A stretch of 8,150 bases of DNA, taken from assembly GCA_031279675.1 (NCBI GenBank), contig JAITIB010000074.1, positions 1 through 8,150 of the forward strand, read 5' to 3'. The notes beneath the pieces are model-generated. The model worked only from the letters and a program-made list of their open reading frames with translations. It had not been told where the DNA came from and did no database searches. Below are positions 1-6,143 of the stretch, piece after piece. The translations under genes were made by a program, and so were the position numbers. The stretch is from Puniceicoccales bacterium (GTDB taxonomy: Bacteria > Verrucomicrobiota > Verrucomicrobiia > Opitutales > UBA953). The stretch's first letter is position 1, and each line of letters opens with the position of its first letter.

Positions 1-102
1 GTGCCCCTTCAGGGCACGATGTGTTTTTTGCGGCTGTCCGCCGGTTCCGAGCGCGTTGCGCTCTCCACCGACGGTTACTCACATTATGCCCCTCCGGGGC
101 GC
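1..102 (-). repeat. Interspersed palindromic repeat, about one unit plus the edge of a second
   Basis: Read on the minus strand, 102 to 79 contains a GGGGC-centred palindrome followed by TAATGTGA. The 88-100 stem is GCCCC-TCC-GGGGC. It is followed by a larger hairpin whose core, GAGCGC-GTT-GCGCTC, lies at 49-63, with CGGT (42-45) able to pair with ACCG (67-70). A second unit begins near the window edge, where 1-17 forms GTGCCC-CTTCA-GGGCAC followed by ATGTG. The same core (AAGGGGCGTAATGTGA) recurs on the plus strand at 8122-8137. I see no credible protein in this stretch. The open frames across it look like repeat translations. Its function is unknown. It belongs to a type of repeat I associate with Verrucomicrobiota and Planctomycetota intergenic DNA (recalled, not searched). 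Confidence 0.6.
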
Positions 103-120
103 AAGATTCGCCACCTGAAC

Positions 121-240
121 GTTGCCGGACTGTGTCCGGAAGCTCCCGCCGCAGGCGGAACCGGGCGCAGCCCGGCTTCCGAGCGCAGCGACAAGACCGG
201 GCGCGAAGCGAACCGGACCAAGACCGCGCGGGCACCGCGC
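121..240. repeat. Cluster of short GC-rich hairpins, mostly with 3-nt loops
   Basis: Five small perfect stems follow one another: CCGGAC-TGT-GTCCGG (125-139), CCGCC-GCA-GGCGG (146-158), CCGGGC-GCA-GCCCGG (161-175), CGC-GAA-GCG (202-210) and GCGCGG-GCA-CCGCGC (226-240). Three of the loops are GCA. An outer stem GGAAGC (138-143) with GCTTCC (175-180) could enclose the second and third hairpins. There is no coding signature. It probably continues the interspersed repeat region to its left, but a folded transcript cannot be excluded. Confidence 0.5.
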
Positions 241-315
241 CGCATTCGTTTCACAACAACCACGCCTCGGGCTGGGGAGGGGCGGGGGGTTTTTGTGGGG
301 GTCCGCAATTTTTTC

Positions 316-360
316 TTGATTCGTTGTTGAGTGAACTCATACAGATTGGGTTTCAAAACC
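316..360 (+). promoter_or_regulatory. Possible promoter with two 5-2-5 dyads before the permease gene
   Basis: TTGATT (316-321) could serve as a -35 box, with CATACA/TACAGA at 338-345 as a poor -10 (3 of 6 matches). Between them lies the dyad TGAGT-GA-ACTCA (328-339). A second dyad, GGTTT-CA-AAACC (349-360), ends just before the start codon. The dyad centres are 21 bp apart, about two helical turns, but their sequences differ. Promoter and operator roles are inference. Confidence 0.3.
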
Positions 361-364
361 TGTG

Positions 365-1348
365 ATGCGATTTTTTATGCGAAGCTTTTTCACTTGGAAT
401 TTTTTGACGCGAACGCTGGTGGCGTTCTCGCCCTTGGGTGCGGTGGGTGTGGTGTGGGGGGTGCATCGGTTGTGGGCGGGGTGCGTGGCGGTGGGGGAAG
501 ACGGGGCGTATGGGGGGGTGCTTGCGGGGGTGGCGGGGGGGTGGGCGTTGGTGGTGGGCGCGGGGTTGGTGTGGGGGCGTGCGGGGGGGTGGGCGCGGGA
601 GAATGCGCCGTTGGCGGTGGCGGGGGTGTTGGTGGTGGGGGTGTGGGAGGGGTTGACGGCGAAGTTGGGGGTGTTGCCGCTGCCGTTTTTCCCGGGGCCG
701 GAGGCGGTGTTTGGGGCGATGGTGGAGGATGCGGGGTTGTTGTGGGAGGCGACGCGCCATTCGTTGCGTTTGCTGGCGTTGGGGTTTGGGGCGGGGAGCG
801 TGGGGGGGGTTGTCACGGGGGTGTGCCTGGGGTGGAGCCGGAGGGTGCGGTATTGGGGGATGCCGGCGTTGAAGTTTTTTGGGCCGGTGCCGGCCACGGC
901 GTGGATTCCGCTCGCGTTGGTGCTCTTTCCGACGGCGTTCGGGGCGAGTGCGTTCATTTTGGCGCTGGCGAGTTTTTTCCCGATGGTGATGTTGACGTGC
1001 TCGGGGGTGGCGGGGGTGCGGCACAGTCATTTGGAGATTGCGCGCACGCTGGGGGCGTCGGAGTGGCAGTTGGTGCGGCGGGTGGCGATCCCGTCGGCGT
1101 TGCCGGCGATTTTCACGGGGTTGTTCATCGCGCTCTCGGCCTCGTTCATCACGCTGGTGGTGGCGGAGATGATCGGGGTGAAGGCGGGGTTGGGGCAGTA
1201 TGTGAACTGGGCGCAGACGTGGGCGGAGTATCACAAGGTGTTTGCGGCGATCCTGGTCATGGGGGTGTTTTTCTCGGGGTTGATGACGCTGTTTTTCCGG
1301 TTGCGGGACCGGGTGCTGCGCTGGCAGCAGGGGTTGATCAAGTGGTGA
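365..1348 (+). CDS. ABC transporter permease, SsuC/TauC/NrtB type, substrate unknown
   Basis: This is an inner-membrane permease of the binding-protein-dependent family (BPD_transp_1) that imports nitrate, sulfonates, taurine or thiamine precursors. The EAA loop that docks onto the ATPase is clear from about residue 224 (EIARTLGASEWQL, then IPSALPAI). The earlier PFFPGPEAVF segment and the later GLGQYV are also typical. At about 327 residues it is longer than the usual 250-270. The extra N-terminal 80 or so residues are hydrophobic and probably add membrane helices. Starts possible in this frame are GTG 362, ATG 365 and ATG 377. None has a Shine-Dalgarno sequence, and ATG 365 is chosen. No cognate ATPase or binding protein is in the window, so the substrate cannot be assigned. 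Codons end in G to an extreme degree, unlike argB/argD on the same strand. Confidence 0.88.
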   Translation: MRFFMRSFFTWNFLTRTLVAFSPLGAVGVVWGVHRLWAGCVAVGEDGAYGGVLAGVAGGWALVVGAGLVWGRAGGWARENAPLAVAGVLVVGVWEGLTAKLGVLPLPFFPGPEAVFGAMVEDAGLLWEATRHSLRLLALGFGAGSVGGVVTGVCLGWSRRVRYWGMPALKFFGPVPATAWIPLALVLFPTAFGASAFILALASFFPMVMLTCSGVAGVRHSHLEIARTLGASEWQLVRRVAIPSALPAIFTGLFIALSASFITLVVAEMIGVKAGLGQYVNWAQTWAEYHKVFAAILVMGVFFSGLMTLFFRLRDRVLRWQQGLIKW

Positions 1349-1363
1349 GGGCGCGGGGGGGTG

Positions 1364-1403
1364 AAAAAAGTTTTTGACAAGGGGGCGTGGTTGCTCCTTT
1401 GTG
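1364..1403 (+). promoter_or_regulatory. Promoter of tRNA-Pro: consensus -35 with UP-like A/T tract
   Basis: A perfect -35 hexamer TTGACA lies at 1374-1379, preceded by AAAAAAGTTTTT (1364-1375), which resembles a proximal UP element. The -10 at the expected distance (about 1397-1403, CTTTGTG) is poor. The predicted start of transcription falls a few bases before the tRNA. The -35 and A/T tract are directly seen; promoter function is inferred from its position. Confidence 0.55.
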
Positions 1404-1416
1404 CGGGCTTCAACTT

Positions 1417-1494
1417 CGGGCTGTAGCGCAGTCTGGCTAGCGCACTTGCATGGGGTGCAAGGGGTCGGTGGTTCGAATCCACTCAGCCCGACCA
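1417..1494 (+). tRNA. tRNA-Pro (anticodon GGG)
   Basis: The cloverleaf is complete. The acceptor stem is CGGGCTG (1417-1423) with CAGCCCG (1484-1490). The D stem is GCGC/GCGC. The anticodon stem is CTTGC/GCAAG with loop ATGGGGT (1450-1456), which puts anticodon GGG at 1452-1454 with G37 after it, as in bacterial tRNA-Pro. The T arm is GGTGG-TTCGAAT-CCACT. The discriminator is A1491, and CCA is encoded at 1492-1494. It reads CCC and CCU proline codons; CCC is common in argB/argD downstream. It stands alone between its own promoter and terminator. Confidence 0.96.
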
Positions 1495-1503
1495 GTTGGA
1501 AAT

Positions 1504-1532
1504 ACCCGCGTGGGCGACGCGGGTTTTTTTTT
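1504..1532 (+). terminator. Intrinsic terminator of tRNA-Pro
   Basis: The stem ACCCGCGT (1504-1511) pairs perfectly with ACGCGGGT (1517-1524) around a GGGCG loop and runs into a 9-T tract (1524-1532). It begins 9 nt after the encoded CCA. Confidence 0.93.
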
Positions 1533-1693
1533 GCCCGGTGGGGGCGGTGGATGCGGGGCGGGGGCGCTTTGTTGTTGTAATTGTGCGGGGGGGTGGGAGG
1601 ATGGGTGGCATGGTTTCACCCGCAGAGTTTTTTCACCGCGCGCGGCGCCCGGTCTTGGTGGCGGGGGTGTGCGGGGGGGCGTTTTGATCTGTC
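1533..1693. other. G-rich intergenic region upstream of mlaE
   Basis: No gene is visible here. The plus strand is G-rich with several runs of five to seven G. A lone -10-like TGTAAT occurs at 1576-1581 without a recognisable -35 box. The mla-arg transcription unit must start here if it has its own promoter, because the tRNA terminator lies just upstream. No clear Shine-Dalgarno sequence precedes ATG 1694. Confidence 0.4.
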
Positions 1694-2902
1694 ATGTGGA
1701 ATTTCTTTCGCCGTTTCTCCACAGTGCGCGCCGGGAATCCGGCGGAGGTGGTCTTGTCGGGCGGGGGGGGGCGCTTTGTGCTGGCGCTTGGGGGGGAGTG
1801 GCGGATCGGCAATGGGGCGCGCGTGGGGGGGGGACTTGATGCGTTGTGCGAGGCGTTGCGCGCGGGGCGGGGGGGGGCGGCGCGGTGCGTGCTCGATTTT
1901 TCCTGCGAGCGGTTGGGGTCGTATGATTCGAGTCTGCCGGCGTTCCTGCTTGCGTTGGAGCGGCGTTGCGAGGCGGAGGCGGTGCGGTGCAATCGGGAGG
2001 GGTTGCCGGAGCCTGTCCAGCGTTTGCTCGCGCTGGCGTTGGCCCGCCCGGCGCGGGGGGTGGACGCGGAGGGTTCCGGCGTGGACTGCGCGCTGGTGCC
2101 GGCGGACGCGGCGCTTTTTCTCAAACTGGGCACGTGGGGTTACGCAAGCGCGCGTTCCTGGGGCAGGGCGCTTGATTTCCTCGGGCAGGTGGTGCTGGCC
2201 CTTCTGCGTCTCGTTCGCGGGCGTGCGCGGATGCGTTGGAGGGACTGCTGGTTTTTCATCCAGACCGGTGGCGTGGACGCGCTGCCGATCGTGGCGCTCA
2301 TTTCCTTTCTCACGGGTCTGATCCTGGCCTACATAGGCGCGATCCAGCTCAAGCAGTTTGGCACAACGCAGTATGTGGCGGCCCTCGTCGGGCTGGCGAT
2401 GGTGCGCGAGATGGGCGTGCTCATGGCGGGCATCATCCAGTGCGCGCGCACGGCGACCGCGTACGCCGCCCAACTGGGCGCGATGCAGGTCTCCGACGAA
2501 GTTGCCGCGCTGCGCGTCCTGGGAATCTCGCCGGTGGAGTATTGGGTGCTCCCGCGCATCCTGGCATTAGTCATCACGCTGCCGCTGCTGACTCTCTACG
2601 CGAACCTGTGCGGGATGCTCGGGGGCCTCGTCGTCGTCACCACGATGGACGTCACGCTGGAGCAGTATTTCAACATGACGCTCCGCGCGATCAACGTGCC
2701 GAACTTCACCTCGGGCCTGATCAAGAGCGTCTTCTTCGCCGCCCTCATCGCGTGGGCCGGGTGCTTCCGGGGCATGGTCTGCGAGCGCAGCGCGCAGGGC
2801 ATCGGCACGGCCACCACGACCGCCGCCGTGCTCGCCATCACACTCGTGATCATCGCCGACGCCCTCTTCGCCGTCCTGTTCAACCTCGTCAATTTCTACT
2901 AA
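1694..2902 (+). CDS. mlaE: MlaE-family lipid ABC transporter permease with N-terminal STAS (MlaB-like) domain
   Basis: This is the inner-membrane permease of an Mla-type ABC system, which moves phospholipids or other lipids between inner and outer membrane. Residues about 15-125 resemble an MlaB-type STAS domain. The helix-start motif DSSLPAFLL begins at D78, and LPEPVQRLLALA follows. Residues about 175-402 form the MlaE/YrbE domain: FLTGLILAYIG from F205, VREMGVLMAG with E239, then QLGAMQVSDEVAALRVLGISP and several C-terminal hydrophobic segments. STAS-MlaE fusions occur in other bacteria. Base use changes within the gene: bases 1741-1800 have 36 G and 9 C, bases 2821-2880 have 13 G and 27 C. 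Three 9-nt G tracts lie in the STAS half. The MlaF-like ATPase follows after 21 nt. Substrate is inferred from family only. Confidence 0.88.
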   Translation: MWNFFRRFSTVRAGNPAEVVLSGGGGRFVLALGGEWRIGNGARVGGGLDALCEALRAGRGGAARCVLDFSCERLGSYDSSLPAFLLALERRCEAEAVRCNREGLPEPVQRLLALALARPARGVDAEGSGVDCALVPADAALFLKLGTWGYASARSWGRALDFLGQVVLALLRLVRGRARMRWRDCWFFIQTGGVDALPIVALISFLTGLILAYIGAIQLKQFGTTQYVAALVGLAMVREMGVLMAGIIQCARTATAYAAQLGAMQVSDEVAALRVLGISPVEYWVLPRILALVITLPLLTLYANLCGMLGGLVVVTTMDVTLEQYFNMTLRAINVPNFTSGLIKSVFFAALIAWAGCFRGMVCERSAQGIGTATTTAAVLAITLVIIADALFAVLFNLVNFY

Positions 2903-2923
2903 CCGCCCGGCCCCCGCCCCCGC

Positions 2924-3688
2924 ATGGACACCGCCACTCCCGCAGCACACATCAGCACCCGCGCCCTGACCCTGGGCTATGGCGCGCAGCCCGTCCTCCG
3001 CGACGTGTCCTTCGACATCCGGCACGGGGAAATCTTCGCCATCATCGGTGGAAGCGGTTGCGGGAAAAGCACCCTGCTGCGCCACCTCATCGGACTCCGG
3101 CAACCGCTCAAGGGCCAGATCCTCTTTAACGGCGAGGCGCTCCCGCCCCCGGGCGGCTCCGCGCGCGAAGCCCTCCTGCGCCGCCTCGGCGTCATGTATC
3201 AGGGCGGCGCGCTGTGGACCTCGCTCACCCTCGCCGAGAACGTCGCCCTGCCGCTGCGCGAACACACCGCGCTCCCCGCGCGCGAAATCAACGAGCTCGT
3301 GCGCTACAAACTCGCCCTCGTCGGCCTCGCCGGCTACGAGGACTTCCGCCCGGCCCAAATCAGCGGGGGCATGGTGAAACGCGCCAGCCTCGCGCGCGCC
3401 ATCGCGCTCGACCCCGAAATCCTCTTCCTCGACGAACCCGGCGCCGGGCTCGACCCGCTCACCTCCCGCCTCCTCGACGAACTCATTCTCCAAATCCGCG
3501 CCACCCTGCGCACGACCATCGTCATGGTCACACACGAGCTCGCCAGCATCTTCGCCACCGCCGACACCGCCCTTTTCCTCGACGCCACCACGCGCACCAC
3601 CGGTGCCCTCGGCCCGCCCCAAACCCTCCGGCAACACTCCCCCAACCCCCGCGTGCGCGCCTTCCTCAACCGCGACGCGCCGCCCTGA
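2924..3688 (+). CDS. mlaF: ABC transporter ATP-binding protein, MlaF-like
   Basis: This is the cytoplasmic ATPase that powers the adjacent MlaE permease. All nucleotide-binding motifs are intact in its 254 residues: Walker A GGSGCGKST (42-50), Q-loop Q93 in MYQGGALW, signature ISGGM (146-150), Walker B ILFLDEP with D170 and E171, D-loop GLDP (175-178) and switch H204. The MYQGGALW and SGGMVKRASLARAIALDPE stretches are typical of the MlaF/Ttg2A group rather than of amino-acid importers. ATG 2924 follows the mlaE stop by 21 nt with no Shine-Dalgarno sequence. The next gene is argB, not an MCE-domain mlaD, so the substrate-shuttling component must be encoded elsewhere. Confidence 0.9.
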   Translation: MDTATPAAHISTRALTLGYGAQPVLRDVSFDIRHGEIFAIIGGSGCGKSTLLRHLIGLRQPLKGQILFNGEALPPPGGSAREALLRRLGVMYQGGALWTSLTLAENVALPLREHTALPAREINELVRYKLALVGLAGYEDFRPAQISGGMVKRASLARAIALDPEILFLDEPGAGLDPLTSRLLDELILQIRATLRTTIVMVTHELASIFATADTALFLDATTRTTGALGPPQTLRQHSPNPRVRAFLNRDAPP

Positions 3689-3715
3689 GCCGCGCCCCCG
3701 GGACACGGCACAGTT

Positions 3716-3720
3716 GGAAG
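3716..3720 (+). promoter_or_regulatory. Ribosome binding site of argB
   Basis: GGAAG lies 9 nt before ATG 3730. It is the only good Shine-Dalgarno-like site before an operon gene in the window. It favours ATG 3730 over the in-frame ATG 3757, which has none. Confidence 0.5.
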
Positions 3721-3729
3721 TTGCGCCCC

Positions 3730-4683
3730 ATGCAAAGTTCCATTCCCTGCGCGCCCATGACCCAGCCACCGCCACCGCCCGCCACCCATCCCGGCCTCTC
3801 CGCCACCCAGCTCATCGAAAAGGCCAAAGTCCTCCTCGAAGCCCTCCCCTACATCCAAAAATTCCGCGGCAACACCTTCGTCATCAAATACGGCGGCAGC
3901 TTCATGGACGACCCCCGCCCCGAGGTGCGCGCCAGCGTCGCCCTCGACATCGTCTTCCTCGCCTCCGTCGGCATCCAGACCGTCGTCGTCCACGGCGGCG
4001 GCAAAGCCATCACCCGCGCCATGGAAAGCGCCGGCCTGAAACCCGAGTGGCGCAACGGAATGCGCGTCACCGACGCGGCCACCGTCAAAGTCGTCGAACA
4101 CACCCTCAACAACATCATCAACACCGAAATCTGCACCATCATCCAAAACCAGGGAGGCCTCCCCAGAAGCATCCCCGGCAATGCCGTCAACCTCTGCGAA
4201 AAACTCCACGCCACCGACACCGACGGCACCCCGCTCGACATCGGCTACGTCGGCGACATCAAATTCGTCCGCACCAAAATCATCAAAAAAGCCCTCGCCG
4301 AAGGCGCCATCCCCATCCTCTCCCCCATCGCCCTCGACAACGAGGACCGCCCCTACAACACCAACGCCGACGTCGCCGCCGCCGCCATCGCCAGCTCCCT
4401 CAAGGCCCGCCGCCTCGTCTTCATGAGCGACGTCCCCGGCCTCCTCGCCAACCCCGACGACCCCGCCACCCTCATCTCCACACTCCCCGTCGGCAAGGTC
4501 GAGGAACTCAAACGCAACCACACCATCGCCAGCGGCATGATCCCCAAGGTGGACAGCGCCGTCAAAGCCCTCCAAAGCGGCGTCAAACGCGTCCACTTCA
4601 TCGACGGACGCGTCCCCCACAGCCTCCTCCTGGAAATCTTCACCGACAAAGGCATCGGCACCGAAATCGTCCACGGCGCATAG
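3730..4683 (+). CDS. argB: Acetylglutamate kinase (N-acetylglutamate 5-kinase)
   Basis: ArgB phosphorylates N-acetyl-L-glutamate with ATP, the second step of arginine synthesis, in the cytoplasm. The 317 residues show the amino-acid kinase fold: KYGGS (K53-S57), VVVHGGGKAI with H88-K92, NGMRVTDA with the substrate-binding R112, YNTNAD with N212 and D214, SDVPGLL with D234, and GMIPKVDSA with K273. The C terminus ends in HSLLLEIFTDKGIGTEI. In place of the usual GLSGKDG-type loop there is GNAVNLCEKL, a form I recall from verrucomicrobial ArgB proteins. The N-terminal helix segment (AKVLLEALPYIQKFRG) is of the kind found in arginine-sensitive hexameric enzymes, so feedback inhibition is possible. 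If ATG 3757 were the start, the protein would have 308 residues. argD follows after 27 nt. Confidence 0.95.
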   Translation: MQSSIPCAPMTQPPPPPATHPGLSATQLIEKAKVLLEALPYIQKFRGNTFVIKYGGSFMDDPRPEVRASVALDIVFLASVGIQTVVVHGGGKAITRAMESAGLKPEWRNGMRVTDAATVKVVEHTLNNIINTEICTIIQNQGGLPRSIPGNAVNLCEKLHATDTDGTPLDIGYVGDIKFVRTKIIKKALAEGAIPILSPIALDNEDRPYNTNADVAAAAIASSLKARRLVFMSDVPGLLANPDDPATLISTLPVGKVEELKRNHTIASGMIPKVDSAVKALQSGVKRVHFIDGRVPHSLLLEIFTDKGIGTEIVHGA

Positions 4684-4710
4684 CCCGCCACCACCCACCC
4701 GCCCAAACCC

Positions 4711-5904
4711 ATGGACACCACCACCCACCTCCTCAACACCTACCCGCCCCACCCCCTCACCCTCGTGCGCGGACAAGGCACCCGCGTCTGGGACGACACC
4801 GGACGCGCCTACCTCGACTTCTGCACCGGCATCGCCACCAACGCCCTCGGCCACGCCCACCCCCACTGGGTGGACACCCTCCACCGCCAGGCCGCTACCC
4901 TCGCCCACACCAGCAACCTCTACCGCAACGAACCCCAGACCCAACTCGCCCGCCACCTCAACACACGCACCAACGCCGGCCCGGGAAAACTCTTCTTCTG
5001 CAACAGCGGCACCGAGGCCAACGAGGCCCTCATCAAGCTCGCCCGCCTCCACGGACGCCACAAAACCGGAGGGCACGAAGGACGCGCCCACAAAATCATC
5101 GTCGCCGCCAAAGCCTTCCACGGACGCAGCTTCGGCTCCATGTCCGCCACACCCCAGGAAAAAATCCAAAACGGCTACCGCCCCCTCCTCGACGGCTTCA
5201 TCACCGCGACCCTCAACGACCTCGACAGCTTCGCCCGCCACATGGACGGACACACCGCCGCCGTCCTCATCGAAGTCATCCAAGGCGAAGGCGGCCTCAC
5301 CCCCGCCACCCCCGACTTCCTCCACGCCCTGCGCGCCCTCTGCACCCAGCGCAACATCCTCCTCCTCTTTGACGAAATCCAAACCGGCGCCGGACGCACC
5401 GGCAAATACCTCGCCTACCAGCACCACCACCCCCTCACCCCCGACGCCTACTCCCTCGCCAAAGGCCTCGCCGGCGGCTTCCCCATCGGCGCCATCTGGG
5501 TCGCCCCCGCCCACACACACCTCTTCACCCCCGGAAGCCACGGCAGCACCTTCGGAGGCAACCCCCTCGCCTGCGCCGCCGCCAACGCCGTCCAGGAAAT
5601 CATCACACGCGAAAACCTCCTCGAAAAAATCACCCTCCAATCCCCCCCCTGGCACGACGCCCTGCGCACCCTCGCCACACAGCACCCCAACCACATAAAA
5701 GAAATCCGCGGACGCGGCTACCTCACCGGCATCGCCCTCCACCACGACACCGCCCCCCTCATCAACGCCCTGCGCCAGGCCGGCCTCCTCACCGCCCCCG
5801 CCGGCGACAACGTCATCCGCCTCCTCCCCCCCCTGAACGTCACCCCGGCGGAACTCGCCGAAAGCATCCACATCCTCGAAAAAACCCTCGCAACCCTCCC
5901 CTGA
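4711..5904 (+). CDS. argD: Acetylornithine aminotransferase
   Basis: ArgD is a class-III PLP-dependent aminotransferase that converts N-acetylglutamate semialdehyde to N-acetylornithine, using glutamate as amino donor. The 397 residues match the family length. Seen are NSGTEANEAL (N98-L107), which binds the cofactor phosphate, FDEIQTGAGRTG with D221, the Schiff-base lysine K251 in SLAKGLAGGFPIGA, and T280 in HGSTFGGNPLA. Related aminotransferases (GABA, succinylornithine) share these motifs; the neighbouring argB makes acetylornithine the best substrate. It is the last gene of the plus-strand block. No Shine-Dalgarno sequence precedes ATG 4711 and no plus-strand terminator with a T tract follows it. 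Third codon positions are strongly C-biased. Confidence 0.94.
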   Translation: MDTTTHLLNTYPPHPLTLVRGQGTRVWDDTGRAYLDFCTGIATNALGHAHPHWVDTLHRQAATLAHTSNLYRNEPQTQLARHLNTRTNAGPGKLFFCNSGTEANEALIKLARLHGRHKTGGHEGRAHKIIVAAKAFHGRSFGSMSATPQEKIQNGYRPLLDGFITATLNDLDSFARHMDGHTAAVLIEVIQGEGGLTPATPDFLHALRALCTQRNILLLFDEIQTGAGRTGKYLAYQHHHPLTPDAYSLAKGLAGGFPIGAIWVAPAHTHLFTPGSHGSTFGGNPLACAAANAVQEIITRENLLEKITLQSPPWHDALRTLATQHPNHIKEIRGRGYLTGIALHHDTAPLINALRQAGLLTAPAGDNVIRLLPPLNVTPAELAESIHILEKTLATLP

Positions 5905-5963
5905 CAAACACCCCGGAAAAACCCTTCAACGCAGACCCGCGCGAAGACCGGCAACGCCCCCCG

Positions 5964-6000
5964 AAAAACAACACAACCCGTCTGCAACAGACGGGCTGTG
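5964..6000 (-). terminator. Intrinsic terminator of tRNA-Arg
   Basis: Stem CCCGTCTG (5977-5984) pairs with CAGACGGG (5988-5995), and the stem extends past one mismatch with CACA/TGTG (5972-5975, 5997-6000). Read on the minus strand it is followed by TTGTTTTTC and starts 4 nt after the tRNA 3' end. On the plus strand no T tract follows, so it should act poorly for argD. Confidence 0.8.
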
Positions 6001-6003
6001 AAA

Positions 6004-6078
6004 TGGCGCTCCCGCGAGGACTCGAACCCCGAACGACTGATCCGTAGTCAGTAGTGATATCCATTTCACCACAGGAGC
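6004..6078 (-). tRNA. tRNA-Arg (anticodon ACG)
   Basis: On the minus strand, acceptor GCTCCTG pairs with CGGGAGC, followed by discriminator G and encoded CCA (6006-6004). The D arm is GTGA-AATGGATA-TCAC. The anticodon arm is ACTGA-CTACGGA-TCAGT, with anticodon ACG at 6045-6043. The T arm is CGGGG-TTCGAGT-CCTCG. A34 is expected to be edited to inosine by TadA, so it would read CGU, CGC and CGA. A weak -35-like TTGCAA occurs at 6117-6122, with no good -10. It converges on argD. Confidence 0.95.
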
Positions 6079-6143
6079 ATCAAAGAACGCGCGCACTCTG
6101 GAAAAGGCCGCCACGCTTGCAAGATAAAAAATCCATCACCCCC

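Noticed and set aside
1..240. CRISPR array
   Set aside because: The hairpins differ in sequence and spacing. There is no constant repeat with unique spacers and no cas gene.
1..330. Open frames of 60-110 residues on both strands over the left repeat region
   Set aside because: They are arginine/proline/glycine-rich, lie on palindromic repeats, match no family I know and have no ribosome binding site.
1417..1532. tRNA-Pro 3' end as an integration site
   Set aside because: No direct repeat of the tRNA end, integrase gene or other mobile-element marker is visible downstream.
3603..5372. 589-residue plus-strand open frame rich in Arg, His and Pro
   Set aside because: It is an alternate-frame reading of argB/argD. 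The in-frame proteins have all catalytic motifs, this one has none.
3334..5907. 857-residue minus-strand open frame opposite mlaF, argB and argD
   Set aside because: It is an antisense shadow rich in Gly, Glu, Val and Asp, produced by the C-biased third codon positions of the genuine genes.
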